A stretch of 64,000 bases of DNA from Aselliscus stoliczkanus (Eukaryota; Chordata; Mammalia; Chiroptera; Hipposideridae): assembly GCA_033961575.1 (NCBI GenBank), contig CM066733.1, positions 105,925,921 through 105,989,920 on the forward strand, written 5' to 3'. Within the stretch, counting starts at the first letter, position 1. The number at the start of each line of letters is the position of its first letter. The notes beneath the pieces are model-generated. The model searched no databases and was not told where the DNA came from. It worked only from the letters and a program-made list of their open reading frames with translations. The position numbers and the translations under genes are program-made. Shown one piece after another: positions 32,808 to 44,159 of this stretch.

Positions 32808-32950
32808 CTAATATATTTATTGAGCAGCTGCTCTGTGCCAGATGCCATGTTAGCCAGTGGATTTAGAGCATGCATAGAAATGGGCATGGTTCCTGCTTTT
32901 AGAGAGTTTATACTTTACTGGAAAAGACAAAGTTTTGAGAAGCATAAATA
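32808..32950 (-). repeat. L2 LINE fragment, antisense
   Basis: 'tatttattgagcagctgctc' 'tgtgccagatgccatg' then 'gttcctgcttttagagagtt' matches the antisense L2 3' end. Confidence 0.7.
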
Positions 32951-33741
32951 TTGAGTCATTATTCTTACTGGCATTTATATTTTATTAGAGTTTCTAGATC
33001 TCTGCCAAAAGATTGGAGTCTTCAGAGGCAAAATTAGATTAGAAAAGGGTGTCTCCCCATCAGAAGGGTAGGCGAGACCAAGCAAGACAAACACATGTCC
33101 AGGGACAAGAGAATGGGAGCAGAGATCAGCCCAGTGCTCAGGGTTTAGCACCATTAATCCCAGAACATCTTGGGTCCCTACTCCACCCCTTCCCTCACTC
33201 TGCCTCTAGGGGTGGCTCTGTTGCATTTTGAGGCCCCGTTGAGGTGGGCAGAGTGCAGTAAGTCCACTTTTAAGCATGGGACAAGTAGGGATGTTTTAAC
33301 CTCCAGCCATCTGGTTCATCCAGCTACCTTTGCACCAAGGAGCTTCATTTTGTTGGCAGACAGCAAGGTCTCAGAAAAGGGTTCACTTCAGAACTTTGTT
33401 TTCGTCTCTTTAGTAAGCTGTGCAGTGTGACATAGAGGGTGACACTGCCTTTAGGAGTTCAGAGGTTGGCCACTAGGGTATAGTCACACAGGAAAAGGAG
33501 GAAGCAGGGATCAGTGGGTATGAAGAGCAGGATGAGGACCTTGTCTCTCATTGTCAGGGTCTTCCCCAGTCTGAAGGGTGTGATCCCTAATGCATGTCCC
33601 GTAACCCCTTGTCATCCCAAAGAGAGACATTCCTGATATTCTTGCATTTACTAAGGCATGGGTCCTGAAAGTTTAAAGGACATTACTTCATTGAGAATAT
33701 TTAGAAGTTAGAATCATCCTGGGTTCACATTGTCTTAATTC

Positions 33742-33854
33742 TTTTTTTTTTTTTTTTTTTGAGGGCGGTGTCACTGGACCTCATATGTGGGACCCGAACC
33801 CAGGCTGCTGGCTTCCCAAGCCAGCGCTTAACCACCACGCCACTCGGCCGGCCC
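33742..33854 (-). mobile_element. tRNA-derived SINE, copy 6 (antisense)
   Basis: A run of 19 T, then gagggcggtgtcactggacc, ending ccactcggccggcccc. The near-duplication 'tcttaattctt' occurs on both sides (about 33733 and 33860). Confidence 0.88.
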
Positions 33855-33869
33855 CATTTTCTTAATTCT

Positions 33870-35600
33870 TTACTAGCCAACTTTTAAAGTACAACACTTA
33901 AGTACAAGTAATGCAGCTTGCATAAATTCCTGGTTTGTTTTTTTTTAAGCATCCCTAAGCCATTTGTGCCAGCAACTTCCCAAAGAAAAGGAAACTCTCA
34001 TCTGTTGTATGTTCTTCTTTTGAAAAACAGGATTTTAAAGCAATCTCAAGGAAATGAGCATTGCATCTCACTTGGATTCCCTTCTCTCCATGGGTAACAA
34101 CTTAGAAAATAATTTGACAGAAACTTTAATGATGAGATTAGAACCTGAAGATATGCAGGGAGAGGGAGGATGCTTTGTGACAATTTACACTTTTAAGCAC
34201 CAATGGCATTTTTGTGACATTAAAAAGGTTGCTCCTATTATTACTACTTATTTGAATTATATTCCCAAATGTAATTCAAGCCTTGTTATAGGAAAAATAA
34301 CTCACATACACAAATAGCAGCAATTGTGTACTTAGGAAAGGCAGGCTGAATGCATATCATGCATGGGGAATGGAAGTCCCACCTCTGAGAATTCGAGAGT
34401 GCTCACATAATCAGCACAGGTTTTTACCTGATTGATTAAATTAGATTTCCTCTGCTTTTACTGAGCAGGAGGGTGCGGAGGATTCTAAAGGTTATGAAAT
34501 CAATGCAAGCTGCTGCTCTTAGATTGGATTATTTGCTTGAAATCAGGATTCAGATTTTTCTCATCACCTGAAAGACACATCTTTTTTTTTTTTTTTTTTT
34601 TTCCTGGAGTCCTTCAGAAATTCCCAGAGTATGTTCAAGTATTACATGAATAATTCATTTTTACTCACTGTACACATTACAGCCCTTCATAAAGGCTCTG
34701 GCCAGAATCCCCTCCTCGGGGAATCTAATTTGAAGCATCATTATGACTCTGATTTCACAATGTTTAGAGGTTTTATGACCCTCCTGATGAAGTCCTCCTT
34801 TCTTTTTCAGTCCTTTTAGAAAAACACTTCAAGTTTAAAATTTCATCGAGTATATTCTTGGAATGAAATAACCCCAGGATTTCATATTTATTTCACCCCT
34901 ACTCCTGAATAAAAATCAAAAATAAAAATAAAAAGACAAAGGGACACTTTTGAATTTAAATTCAATTGCTCACAAAAATTCCTTACTATTGAAAGTCAAA
35001 TGACATGATTTTAGTGTTATATGTGTATTTATCCCTGAAGTATTCAACATTGAAACACAACCAAGAAAACCAATTGTGTGAAAATATATGTAGACATCTT
35101 TTAGAACTCTATATGGAGTCTTTTGTGAATTTTCCTTGAATTAAAGGGCCTTTTTTTTCTCTTCTTCTTATGGGTCTTAGAGGAATTCCTACGAACCTTC
35201 AGGTTGCCATAATACCTCAGTGCTCTCTCGGCTCTAATTTATTATGACACAGTATGTGTCCTACCTGAGAGCAGATGGACTCGTGCACTGTTGCACATGC
35301 TAAATATAAAAAGTCTGAAGGCAATGCTGACTATTCAGCTCACCCCATCAATGAACTTAAATCTTCCTGCCTTTCTCTTCATCAGTCCACAACTCCACAA
35401 GACATACCCTTGGCCAAATTAAACACTCTTAGATACTTCAGGTTGGAACTGGAGCTCTCTAATGACTCTATAATGTGCACCACTGGGCATCATTTCCAGA
35501 TTGACTTGGTTGTAAATATGTATATATGTAAAGATGGGTGGTCCAATTAAGCATATTCTTAGGTATACTTTAGGAAGTCCTAGTAGGGTATCCTTAAAAA
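33870..35600. other. Intronic stretch without clear features
   Basis: Mostly unique AT-rich sequence with a poly-T at 34581-34602. The frames at 34054-34317 and 35275-35550 have no recognised domains. Confidence 0.4.
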
Positions 35601-35614
35601 AGGAAAGAAAATGA

Positions 35615-36171
35615 ACTTTTTAATTTTTCAAGGCACTTGGCCAATATGCATATGAAAAGATGTTCAGGTTTACTAGCAGTCATGGAAAGGCAAATTGAAA
35701 ACAAGTGATATATCACCTTCACATGCATCAGCCTGGCAGAAATAGAATAGAGCTTTTGTTGGCTGGGATGTGGGGAGAAGGGTACTTTCATACATTGATG
35801 GTGGAAATGTGAAGCATTATAGCTTCTTTAGAAAGCAATCTGGCAGTATCTTTTAAAATTAAATATATATATGCAAGCAACATACTCAAAAGATCTTATC
35901 CCATAGAAATAAAAGCGTTATGTGTGAAGACATAAGTCAATGGACATCTATTTCAGTATTGTTTGTTGTGGCAAAAAAAAAAAAAAAAAAGTAAATTTCC
36001 AGTAAAAGGAGAATCATTAACTTGTGTTATATTCATGCCATGTAATATTATATCACTATTAAAAAGACCCAATTAGGACTATAGCAGATGACTTAGAGTG
36101 CTTTCCAAAAGACACTGTTAAATGAGAAAATGGAAAAGTATATATAAAAAATACATACAAAAATACATATA

Positions 36172-36203
<32 letters not shown>

Positions 36204-36260
36204 CTATGTAACATAATAATAGGAAATATATATATATAACATTTCCTCCATTTTTGGAAA
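35615..36260 (+). repeat. Old L1 3' region
   Basis: 'gccaatatgcatatgaaaag' 'atgttcaggtttactagcag', then 'ggctgggatgtggggagaag' and 'gatggtggaaatgtgaagca' follow the well-known order of the L1 3' region downstream of ORF2. It is an old, diverged L1M-type copy with an A-run at 35975-35992. Confidence 0.75.
36174..36204. repeat. (TA)n microsatellite
   Basis: About 15 AT units near the end of the old L1 copy. Confidence 0.9.
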
Positions 36261-36619
36261 ACAGTGACAAAAATCCCTGTGTAAATGTATATGTTGTATG
36301 TCTGTCAGTATATTGTGTGTGTTTGTGTGCACGTGTCCCCATGCATTAGTAAGTACAGATTATATGAATACAGAGAAAAACCTATTGATTATTAACATAG
36401 ATGTCCAGAGGAGAAGAAGCCTGGATATATGTGGGAAATGTGCATGTATATGGGAAGACCAAAGGGAGGAATCAAACAAAAGAGAAAAGGGGTGGAAAAA
36501 GGAAGAAGACACATGAGAATACTTATGCATCTATGTAAAGTTACATATATGTGTCATTATAAGCATAAGGAAAAAATAAAAAGGGAGAAAAAAGTTAAAA
36601 ATGAAGTTATTCCTGGAAG

Positions 36620-38010
36620 AACTCCCTGTCATGCAAAGCTTAGTACATATTAGTTTAACCTGATTGCTTTCCTCTGATTTTGACAGAGGAGAAAGAAGTG
36701 ATTTTTAGGCATAGAACATTTGGAGAAATTGAGAGGTCAGGTGCAATATGGAAGCAGATGAGTTCCTGAGCCTGGAGAGATAGTGAGGTAGCAAAGCACA
36801 GAGACAACTTTTCTCTCTTTTGACATTTAACTGAGGTTGGCCCCTTTAGGAACAGAGATGAGCTGGCTCCAAGAAGCATTGAAGAAACCCTGATTTATGT
36901 AGCTAATTTATTTCCATTTTTATGAGTGGCTCACAAATCCATGTTATACTCAACATTTACAGGGAATTGGGTACCTCACAAACTTGGATAGCACTAAGCT
37001 GTCCATTATTTATCTTTAATGAAGTATTCATTAAAACTTTGACTGCTTAGACAGCCTGGGTCCCTTCCCACTGGGTGTTTCCCCAAATTTGGAATGCAGG
37101 CTAATTGTGGTAGTATTAAGTGTCTAGAGCCAGCATGCAGACTATACAGATTACTCATGAGGGCTTGCTGTCTCCTGCAGAAAATATATGTATAAGGAGG
37201 TTGTTACTATTTTCTGAAAAGAAACAGGAGATCCAATTTGAAAAATAGTACTTAGAAATAATAGCAAGCACTATGAATCTCACTGAACCCAAGTTTTACT
37301 GATCAAGCATAGAAATTAGTGGAGACATTAGATGTAAACAATACAATTGATTTTGTTATTATTAGAACAATTAGTTATATTAATGTTGACCAGTGCTGGT
37401 TTGTGCCAATTTAAATATGCTTTGATAAGTGTATCTTACATAATTTAGGTAATCATATTGCATAAAACATAGGAAATTGAGACAGTAAATTAAATTTCTT
37501 GTAAGAGCAATATCTCACACAACCAATAGTATTTCACACATTCTGTTCCTTTTTTTCCCAATGTGCATCTTTTTACCCTAATTTTTACCCTGACTACACA
37601 CAATTTTATCTTACCTTTTTTTAGTTTGTATCATTAGTTTAAAGCATTTATTAACATGAAGTATAAGATAAAAGTTTTGAAGACAGCAGAGTAGGTATGC
37701 TTGTAAATAGTTTTCTTAAAATCAACCCTGCATATCACAGGTAAATTCAAATTTAAGATAGCTTTGTTCACTTCTACTTTAGATCTTTAAATCTCAGTGT
37801 CTCTCAGAGCTGGCTTTCTGCTTTATGTCTGACCAGCATTCCCCTGGTTTCTCCTAATTCTCCTTGTGGATTATTCCAGAAGAGAGTCCAACCCTGTCTT
37901 CTGAGCATTAGTGGACCCGAAGGGTCCTCTGATTAGCAAGTCTCACTGGCATACTGGCATTGATGTCATTACCTGTTATTCCTCAATTAGTTTTTCCACC
38001 TGAATTTCCA
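36620..38010. other. Intronic stretch without clear features
   Basis: AT-rich and without recognisable gene or well-preserved repeat. Confidence 0.4.
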
Positions 38011-38052
38011 TTTCTTTCTTTCTTTCTTTCTTTCTTTTTTTTTTTTTTTTTT
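38011..38052. repeat. (TTTC)n followed by poly-T
   Basis: Six TTTC units followed by a T run. It could be the tail of an unrecognised antisense element. Confidence 0.85.
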
Positions 38053-38224
38053 GTTGGTGGATCTTTTGCTCTGTCAGAGTTGAGAGCTTACAATCATCTT
38101 TGATGTCTCTTTCTCTTCTTTATGGGCATGGTATACTATGACTAATTATTAAACCTTTCCTCTAATTACTCTAATTCCTAATTCAAGTCTTCATTGTCTT
38201 ACGCTTTGTCCACTGAGAGACAGT

Positions 38225-38450
38225 ACAACACTGTGTTTAAGGAGATGGGCTCTGGAGCTACTGTTCCTGGGGTAAAACCCTAGCCTGCTGCACTGTAGCT
38301 AGCTGTGTGGCTTTGGACAAGATTTTTCATGGCTCTGCTTGTCCCTTGTCTGTAAAATGGGTAATATAATAGTACTACTTACAGCACAAGGTCGTGGTGA
38401 GGACCGCAGAGTATCTGTAAGATACTAAACACTCAAAGAGTGAGTTCCTG
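38225..38450 (+). repeat. MIR SINE
   Basis: 'gatgggctctggagctactg', 'agctgtgtggctttggacaa' and 'cttgtctgtaaaatgggtaa' are in MIR order, ending near 'actcaaagagtg'. It is nearly full length. Confidence 0.85.
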
Positions 38451-39239
38451 TCACATTTGAAGCCTGTGGTTTTCTCTGTAATCTGTTCTATGCTCTATTG
38501 CCAGATTGGGTTTCCTAGAACATAGTTTTACTCCTACTGATTCCCATCCTCTTCTCCCTCTCACCTTCCAACCCCTGTAACACTGCTTCCCAAATGAAAT
38601 ACAAACACCCCAGCCTGGCTTTGGAAGTCCTATGTACCAGTTGTTATGAACACTTTCCAGTAGTCTTGTGCATGTTAGACAATCCAAACTGCATGCTGCT
38701 TTTCTTTTCTTTTTTTTTTTTAAGGCCCTGTGTAAGGGTGATATATAATATATTTAACATTTCATACAGCATAGGCATAGAGCAAACCCGGACCAGGGTC
38801 TTAGGGAACCCTGCTGTGCCATGATTAAACCTTTGGCTGCTCAGTTGCAGGAGGCCCTGTGAGAGGGGTCCTGTGCAGCTGGGAGGGTAGGAGGGCTCTG
38901 GGGAACATGCAGCAGATGCCTGGTACCACCTGCTCTGGAAGGATCTTAATACTTTAATACTTTAATAATTTCCATGGTCAAACTGAAGCCTACTAACTGC
39001 ATGTCCGCCCTGTCTAGGTGCCTTCCTCCTGACCCCCTCTTGTTCGTTGAGCTTTTGTTGAAATTCCTACATATTCAAGAAGACATTGATGAACTATCAC
39101 CTTCATTCTTACAGCTCTATGTTTCTGAAATTCCATAGCACTTCTAAATAGCTCTGTTTTGGAACTTACACATTCATATGCCTTTTTTTTGGTAATTATT
39201 TGATACATGAACACATATACTTATGCATGGTTATCTAAA

Positions 39240-39360
39240 TAGCTAGAAAACCTGCCTGTAGGCAGAGACTGTGAGATTTTCATCTCTGTATCCATACTGG
39301 TGGGCAGCCAGCCAGCATCCGCTCAGTGAATAACTTTGAACCCATACTATTTAATACCTT
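39240..39360 (+). repeat. L2 LINE fragment
   Basis: 'gtaggcagagactgtgagat', 'tctgtatccatactgg' and 'ccgctcagtgaataactttg' follow the L2 3' end pattern. Confidence 0.5.
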
Positions 39361-40411
39361 TTTAAATCTTCTTCCTGGTCAGAAATGTACCTGTGCTCTC
39401 TACTACTTGAGCACACTGATTGCAAATGACCACTTTTGAATTATGGCAATATTTGGTATCTGAGAATTCTATGAGGAAATGAAACTCTAGAATATTTTGT
39501 AAAAGGAAATTATGCATATAAGTGGGTTAATTGATCAGCCTGTCAGTGTGTTATTCTGTCTTCAGTCTGTCAGTCAGTCAATTTGTCTATCATTCATTTA
39601 TTCATTCTTAGTTTTTCTTTTATTAGCTCATTAGGGATTCATACTTTTGTTGAAAGTAATACTCAGTCCACATTTTATCATCTATAAACAAAAACTTTTT
39701 TTCATGTGAACCAAACCAACACACAATTTCTGAATATGAATCACTGACATTAAAACTAAAAAGTATCCAGAATTCTCTGGAGCCTGGTGATTACCTTGAT
39801 GTCAGCTCTGTTGGACAGTTAACACCCTGAGAATTCTGTAGTACAGCTTGGATTTGTTAACATGGAGCTTTTTTATGCTGCTCTCCGTACTGAAGTGAGA
39901 GAAATGCATTTCACTTATGGTAGCTATTTTTACAGCATAAAATGAGAGGATCAAAAATGAGAATTTGTTTTGTTATTCAATGGTCAACACAAAACAAAAA
40001 GCTTAAAGCTTCGGTCATAAAAAAAAATTAACATTTGGAATATAATTTTTAAAACCTTGGTAGAATGGGAAAATTACTTTGTAGTATTTCTTATTTTATT
40101 TTTAAAGGCTTATGTTGACTTTGATAAGATACAAGAAAAACTATATTGAAATCAAAAGGCCTTGCAGTTATATAAGGAAATTGTTGAGATTTTAAAGCAA
40201 TTTTAAAACTTTGACTTTTATAAAGAACCAAGCATAAAATCCATGTTAGTTTTTCATTTTTACTGGATTCAGGTGTACAAAGCAATGAAATAGTTAGACA
40301 CACCCCTCACAAAGTGATAGCGCTCCGAATCTATCCCTCTGACATCGTATATACTTGTTACAATACCATTGACTATATTCCCTATGCTGTATTTTATTTT
40401 ACATCCTGTGG

Positions 40412-40412
<1 letters not shown>

Positions 40413-40456
<44 letters not shown>
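40413..40456. repeat. (TA)n microsatellite
   Basis: About 22 TA units that abut the left end of the mariner remnant. Mariners insert at TA. Confidence 0.92.
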
Positions 40457-40458
<2 letters not shown>

Positions 40459-40685
40459 GGGGGTGCCAAAAAAAATGTATACAAGTGGACACTTTGGTCA
40501 ATGTTGCTCAAGCAGGAGTTCGCCATAATCAGAAGTGTTTGGACACTGATGGTAACCACTTTGAGCAGCTCTTGTAATTGCAGAAGTCAAAAGTGACTTG
40601 TATTCATCTTTTGTTATTACAAAAGATGTTACAATTTTAAATACAGTTTTCCATTCTTAAAATGTGTATACATTTCCTTGGCACC

Positions 40686-40690
<5 letters not shown>
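40457..40690 (+). mobile_element. Non-autonomous mariner remnant
   Basis: The left end ccgggggtgccaaaaaaaat and the right end (reverse complement, from 40690 inward: cagagggtgccaaggaaatg) form inverted repeats that extend through 'gtatac'. The inside keeps a short + strand frame ending at 40577 with residues GVRHNQKCLDTDGNHFEQLL before the stop. That looks like the extreme C-terminus of a mariner transposase. The catalytic domain is gone. About 234 bp remain of an element of roughly 1.3 kb. Confidence 0.7.

Positions 40691-40730
<40 letters not shown>
40690..40730. repeat. (TG)n microsatellite
   Basis: About 20 TG units directly after the right end of the mariner remnant. Confidence 0.92.
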
Positions 40731-40732
<2 letters not shown>

Positions 40733-40946
40733 TATTTATAAATGACATTCAATATTATTCTACTTCAGTTTCAGATGTACATATAGTGTATTTGTAAGGC
40801 ATCTACACAGTCTATGAAGTGACCTCCATGATAAGTCCAGTGCCCATCTGGCACCTTATATAATCTTTACAACATTATTGATTATATGCCCCATACTGTA
40901 TTTCATATCCCCATGACCATATTATGCAGTAGAAGAGCACAGGACT

Positions 40947-41098
40947 GGGACTTGGGAGACATAGGCAGGAGTCTAATTGCTATCTTCACCTACACACTAA
41001 GGCAGGTGAGTGACTATTCTGACACATTTCTTTTGGGAGGAAATGAAGGTATTGGGTATAATGATTTTGAAGCGACTCTCTGCTTTCAAACTCGATGG
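40947..41098 (+). repeat. MIR SINE, left arm of a local inverted duplication
   Basis: 'gggacttgggagacataggc', 'ggaaatgaaggtattgggta' and 'gcgactctctgctttcaaac' fit a sense MIR. The same sequence, reverse-complemented and somewhat diverged, recurs at 41348-41617. Confidence 0.65.
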
Positions 41099-41335
41099 AT
41101 GGACCTAGAGAATATTATGGAAGTGAAATAAGTCAGAGAAAGACAAATACCATATGATCTCACTTATATGTGGAATCTAAAGAACAGAATAAATGAACAA
41201 ACAAAACAGAAATAGACTAAAGATTCAGAGAAAAAAAATTGATGGTTGCTAGGTGGGAGGGGAAAGTAGGGATGGGGGAGAAGGTGAAGGGTTTAGAAAG
41301 TGTTAGTTTTTTTTTTTTTTAAGCAAATATAATGA
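41090..41335 (+). repeat. L1 3' region fragment, sense
   Basis: 'aagtgaaataagtcagagaa', 'ccatatgatctcacttatat' and 'gtggaatctaaagaacagaa' are the standard wording of the L1 ORF2 end and 3' region. It fills the spacer between the two MIR arms. Confidence 0.8.
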
Positions 41336-41347
41336 GAATCTGTAAAA

Positions 41348-41617
41348 CCATAGAGTTTAAAAGCAGAGAGTCACTGGGCTGGCTGAGTGATGCGGTGGTT
41401 AAAAGCTGGCCTGGGGTGCCAGCTGCCCCGGTTCGGATCCCACATATGAGGGCCAGTGAAACTGCCCTCAAAAAAAAAAAGCAGAGTGTCACTTAACAAT
41501 CATTATACCCAATACCTTCATTTTCTCCCATAGGAAATGTATCAGAGTGGTTACTCACCTGCCATGGCTGTAGGTAAGTATGGCAATTAGACTTCCAGCT
41601 GTGCCTCCCAAGTCCCC
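41348..41617 (-). repeat. MIR SINE, right arm of a local inverted duplication
   Basis: On the minus strand it reads gggacttgggaggcacagct, then 'gaaaatgaaggtattgggta', then 'actctctgcttttaaactct', colinear with 40947-41098. It is interrupted by SINE copy 7 at 41376-41480. Confidence 0.65.
41376..41480 (+). mobile_element. tRNA-derived SINE, copy 7
   Basis: The head gggctggctgagtgatgcgg is followed by B box ggttcggatcc, and the copy ends aactgccctc plus 11 A. The duplication 'agcagag(a/t)gtcact' flanks it at 41362-41375 and about 41480-41494. Confidence 0.88.
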
Positions 41618-41818
41618 GACCTTTTTTGTACTGCGTCACATTGTTACTTTTAAATCCAGTTTATGATTCTTCTTTCTTCTCTCAAATTGTTAGGTTTCTT
41701 ATTTGAACTTGCTCCACTGGAATTCTAAGATAAAGCCTTATAAAAAATCAAATGTCTTCTTATTCACCAAAAAGTAAACATGTTTATATTTGAACCTCAG
41801 CCAGAGCCTGAAATACTA

Positions 41819-41827
41819 TTTTTTTTT

Positions 41828-41862
<35 letters not shown>
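41819..41862. repeat. Poly-T followed by (GT)n
   Basis: About 14 T then about 15 GT units. Confidence 0.9.
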
Positions 41863-41866
<4 letters not shown>

Positions 41867-42825
41867 TGACATTCCATTTTATTTAAGTTCTCTGGGGGAC
41901 AGTAAACGCCTTGGTGAGCTTGGTGTCCCCAATAGCATCTAGTGGGAGTGACACATGTGAACAGGACCAGATTTTTCCAGTCCAAATGCTTCAGAAGTAG
42001 TCCTTTGCCTGTTATTCCTAATTAAAGCACCACAAGAACCTCAGTGTTACAAGTAGCATGTTAAGAGGAGAACAATATTGCAGATGAAAGAGAGAATTCA
42101 CATAAGACCCGGAGAAATGGTACCCTTGTTACTCCTAAATGTTTCATCAATACTTAAGTAAAGAGAGATGTAGCGCACACCCTAACTAGGTATGCACTAT
42201 CCTTCTTCCCTTGTATTTTGAGCAGGGCAATTCCCAGCTGTGAATCAAAATGATGGCATAAGGACCTCAGAGTTCTGAAAATAGAGCAAGAATTATCTTG
42301 GCAGAGAACTGAAGAGCAGTTACTACTGAGAGTCTAAAAAGGAAGTGCTAAGTAGATAATTAACATCTTTCCTCTCAGTGGCAACCTGGAAAAGTTCTTG
42401 GTCAGGAGCCATAAAATGGTCTGAGGCCTATAAGAAGGGAGAAAAAGATAATAACTTCCTCAAGGAAAGGGGAGTTTTTTTTTTTTACCCAACGTGTGTG
42501 TGCTTGGTATTTTTGTGTATGTGTGGATGAGAGTGTGTGACCTAAACAAACTCATCCTATATTATTACACATATTTAACAGAGTAGGTCTTTAACATCAG
42601 TTTGGTCATTTGAAAATGAGAATATATGTTATTGTTTTGTTACTTGGCCTGCTATGGGGATACCTTAAAACTATTGATTTAATATTCTTTGTGAAGAGGA
42701 GAAATTTCCAACACTGAATTAGGTTAAGGGGCATAAGGTTTCCTGCACATGACAGAACTGACACTAATCTATTTTGAGCAAGTGTTAAAGAAATAATACT
42801 CTCATGAACAATTAAAAATCTTGTG

Positions 42826-42934
42826 GGCCAGCCGAGTGGCGTGGTGGTTAAGCGCTGGCTTGGGAAGCCAGCAGCCCCAGTTCGGGTCCCACATATGAGG
42901 GCCAGTGACACTGCCCTCAAAAAAAAAAAAAAAA
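42826..42934 (+). mobile_element. tRNA-derived SINE, copy 8
   Basis: The head ggccagccgagtggcgtggt is followed by an intact hairpin ctggcttgggaagccag, and the copy ends actgccctc plus about 16 A. The duplication aaaatcttgtg occurs at about 42815-42825 and 42931-42941. Confidence 0.9.
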
Positions 42935-43064
42935 TCTTGTGACTATGTAATTGTTGTTCTCATTGGATCCTGTCCTGCGCCTCCCCAAACACCTCATGCC
43001 TTGATAAACAACTTTGTAGTGTGGTGTCAGATTTAAACATTGGATCACATTATATTTCCTGCCT

Positions 43065-43185
43065 AGATAGCACTCACCAATCCACTCTGTTAGCATTTAT
43101 TGAACACCTAATGTAGCATAGGAATACAAAGATGGATAAGGTTCAGTCTCATGCTGTAGTGTAGCATAGGGAAGAAGATTGATAC
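43065..43185 (-). repeat. L2 LINE fragment, antisense
   Basis: 'gcatttattgaacacctaat' followed by 'ggaatacaaagatggataag' matches the antisense L2 3' end. Confidence 0.6.
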
Positions 43186-43967
43186 TTATGCATTGAGGGT
43201 GATAGTTACAGATAATCGTGTACTTCGCTTTTGCCTTTTTGAGAACAAAAACATCCTAGTCTATCAAGGCATCCATCTGCTTGGGGTGACAGGACGGGGT
43301 GATGGTTAGAATTTATTAAGAAAAGACTACGATGATATTCATGTCACTCAAGAATAGGATGAAAAAGCACAATAATAACCATACAAACTGGGCTATTTTC
43401 TTGAGAAGAGATCTTCTAAATATCTTTTTCTTCCCTTTGAAAAGTCAACCAAGGAAAACTGAGTGTGGAAGGGAGAACTTTCTTCACTATTAAGGCTTTA
43501 TAGAGTCAGAGAAAAGAATGATGTGAAACAGAGGAATCAAAAACCACCCCCTTTCCAGACTCCATGATGATGATGGGGAGGAGGGGGAGGAGGAGAAGGA
43601 GGAGAGTAAAACCTCGATGACACAGTGCGGTCAGGCCGAAGGGGCCTTGGAGGGTGAGCATTTGATGCACAGGCACTGAGTTGAGGGCTGCGAGGTGACC
43701 TAAGACAGAAGCTGTGCAGGGTTTGGGACTGGCAGAATCCCAAGGGACCTTTTAGTATATTGGAGGTAAAAATAACTACTCTGGGGGCTGTTGTGTGGAG
43801 CACATGTAAAAGGTATGGGAAGTGTCCAGTAAAGTGCTCGGCATCTAGAAAACACTTGGGAAGTACGAGTTCCCTTCACTTCTTTCCAGTTTGCCTTCTG
43901 GCAGACTGAGTAAACTGATTTCCTCAAGGTCTGAAAAGACTTGAAGGACAGAGACAAGCCAGGCCCC

Positions 43968-44150
43968 CTGCTTTTCTAACTGTGTGACCCTGAGCAAATG
44001 GCTCAAGCTCTTTCAGCCTCAATTTCCTCATCTATAAAATGAGGATAATATTAGTAACTATTTTGTAGGCTGGTTATGAGAATTAAAAGAGAGAATATAA
44101 ACTGGTTTAGCCTAGTGCCTTGCGTATGGTAAGGGTGTGATAAATGTTTT
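43968..44150 (+). repeat. MIR SINE
   Basis: 'taactgtgtgaccctgagca', 'caatttcctcatctataaaa' and 'tgaggataatattagtaact' are the MIR core in order, followed by the 3' part to 'gtgataaatg'. Confidence 0.88.
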
Positions 44151-44159
44151 TTTTGTGTC

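Larger units (their letters stand above)
40262..40935 (-). repeat. L1 3' UTR, antisense, interrupted
   Basis: The left part (40262-40412) carries 'caggtgtacaaagcaatgaa', 'cccctcacaaagtgatag' and 'ccctatgctgtattttattt'. The right part (40736-40935) carries 'agtttcagatgtacatatag' and 'tatccccatgaccatatta'. They are separated by a TA repeat, a mariner remnant and a TG repeat. A relative at about 58570-58850 has the two parts without the mariner. Confidence 0.75.

Noticed and set aside
38710..38850. Poly-T followed by tRNA-like text (aacccggaccaggg) resembling an antisense SINE
   Set aside because: The body does not align with the SINE family here, and no A box or target duplication is visible.
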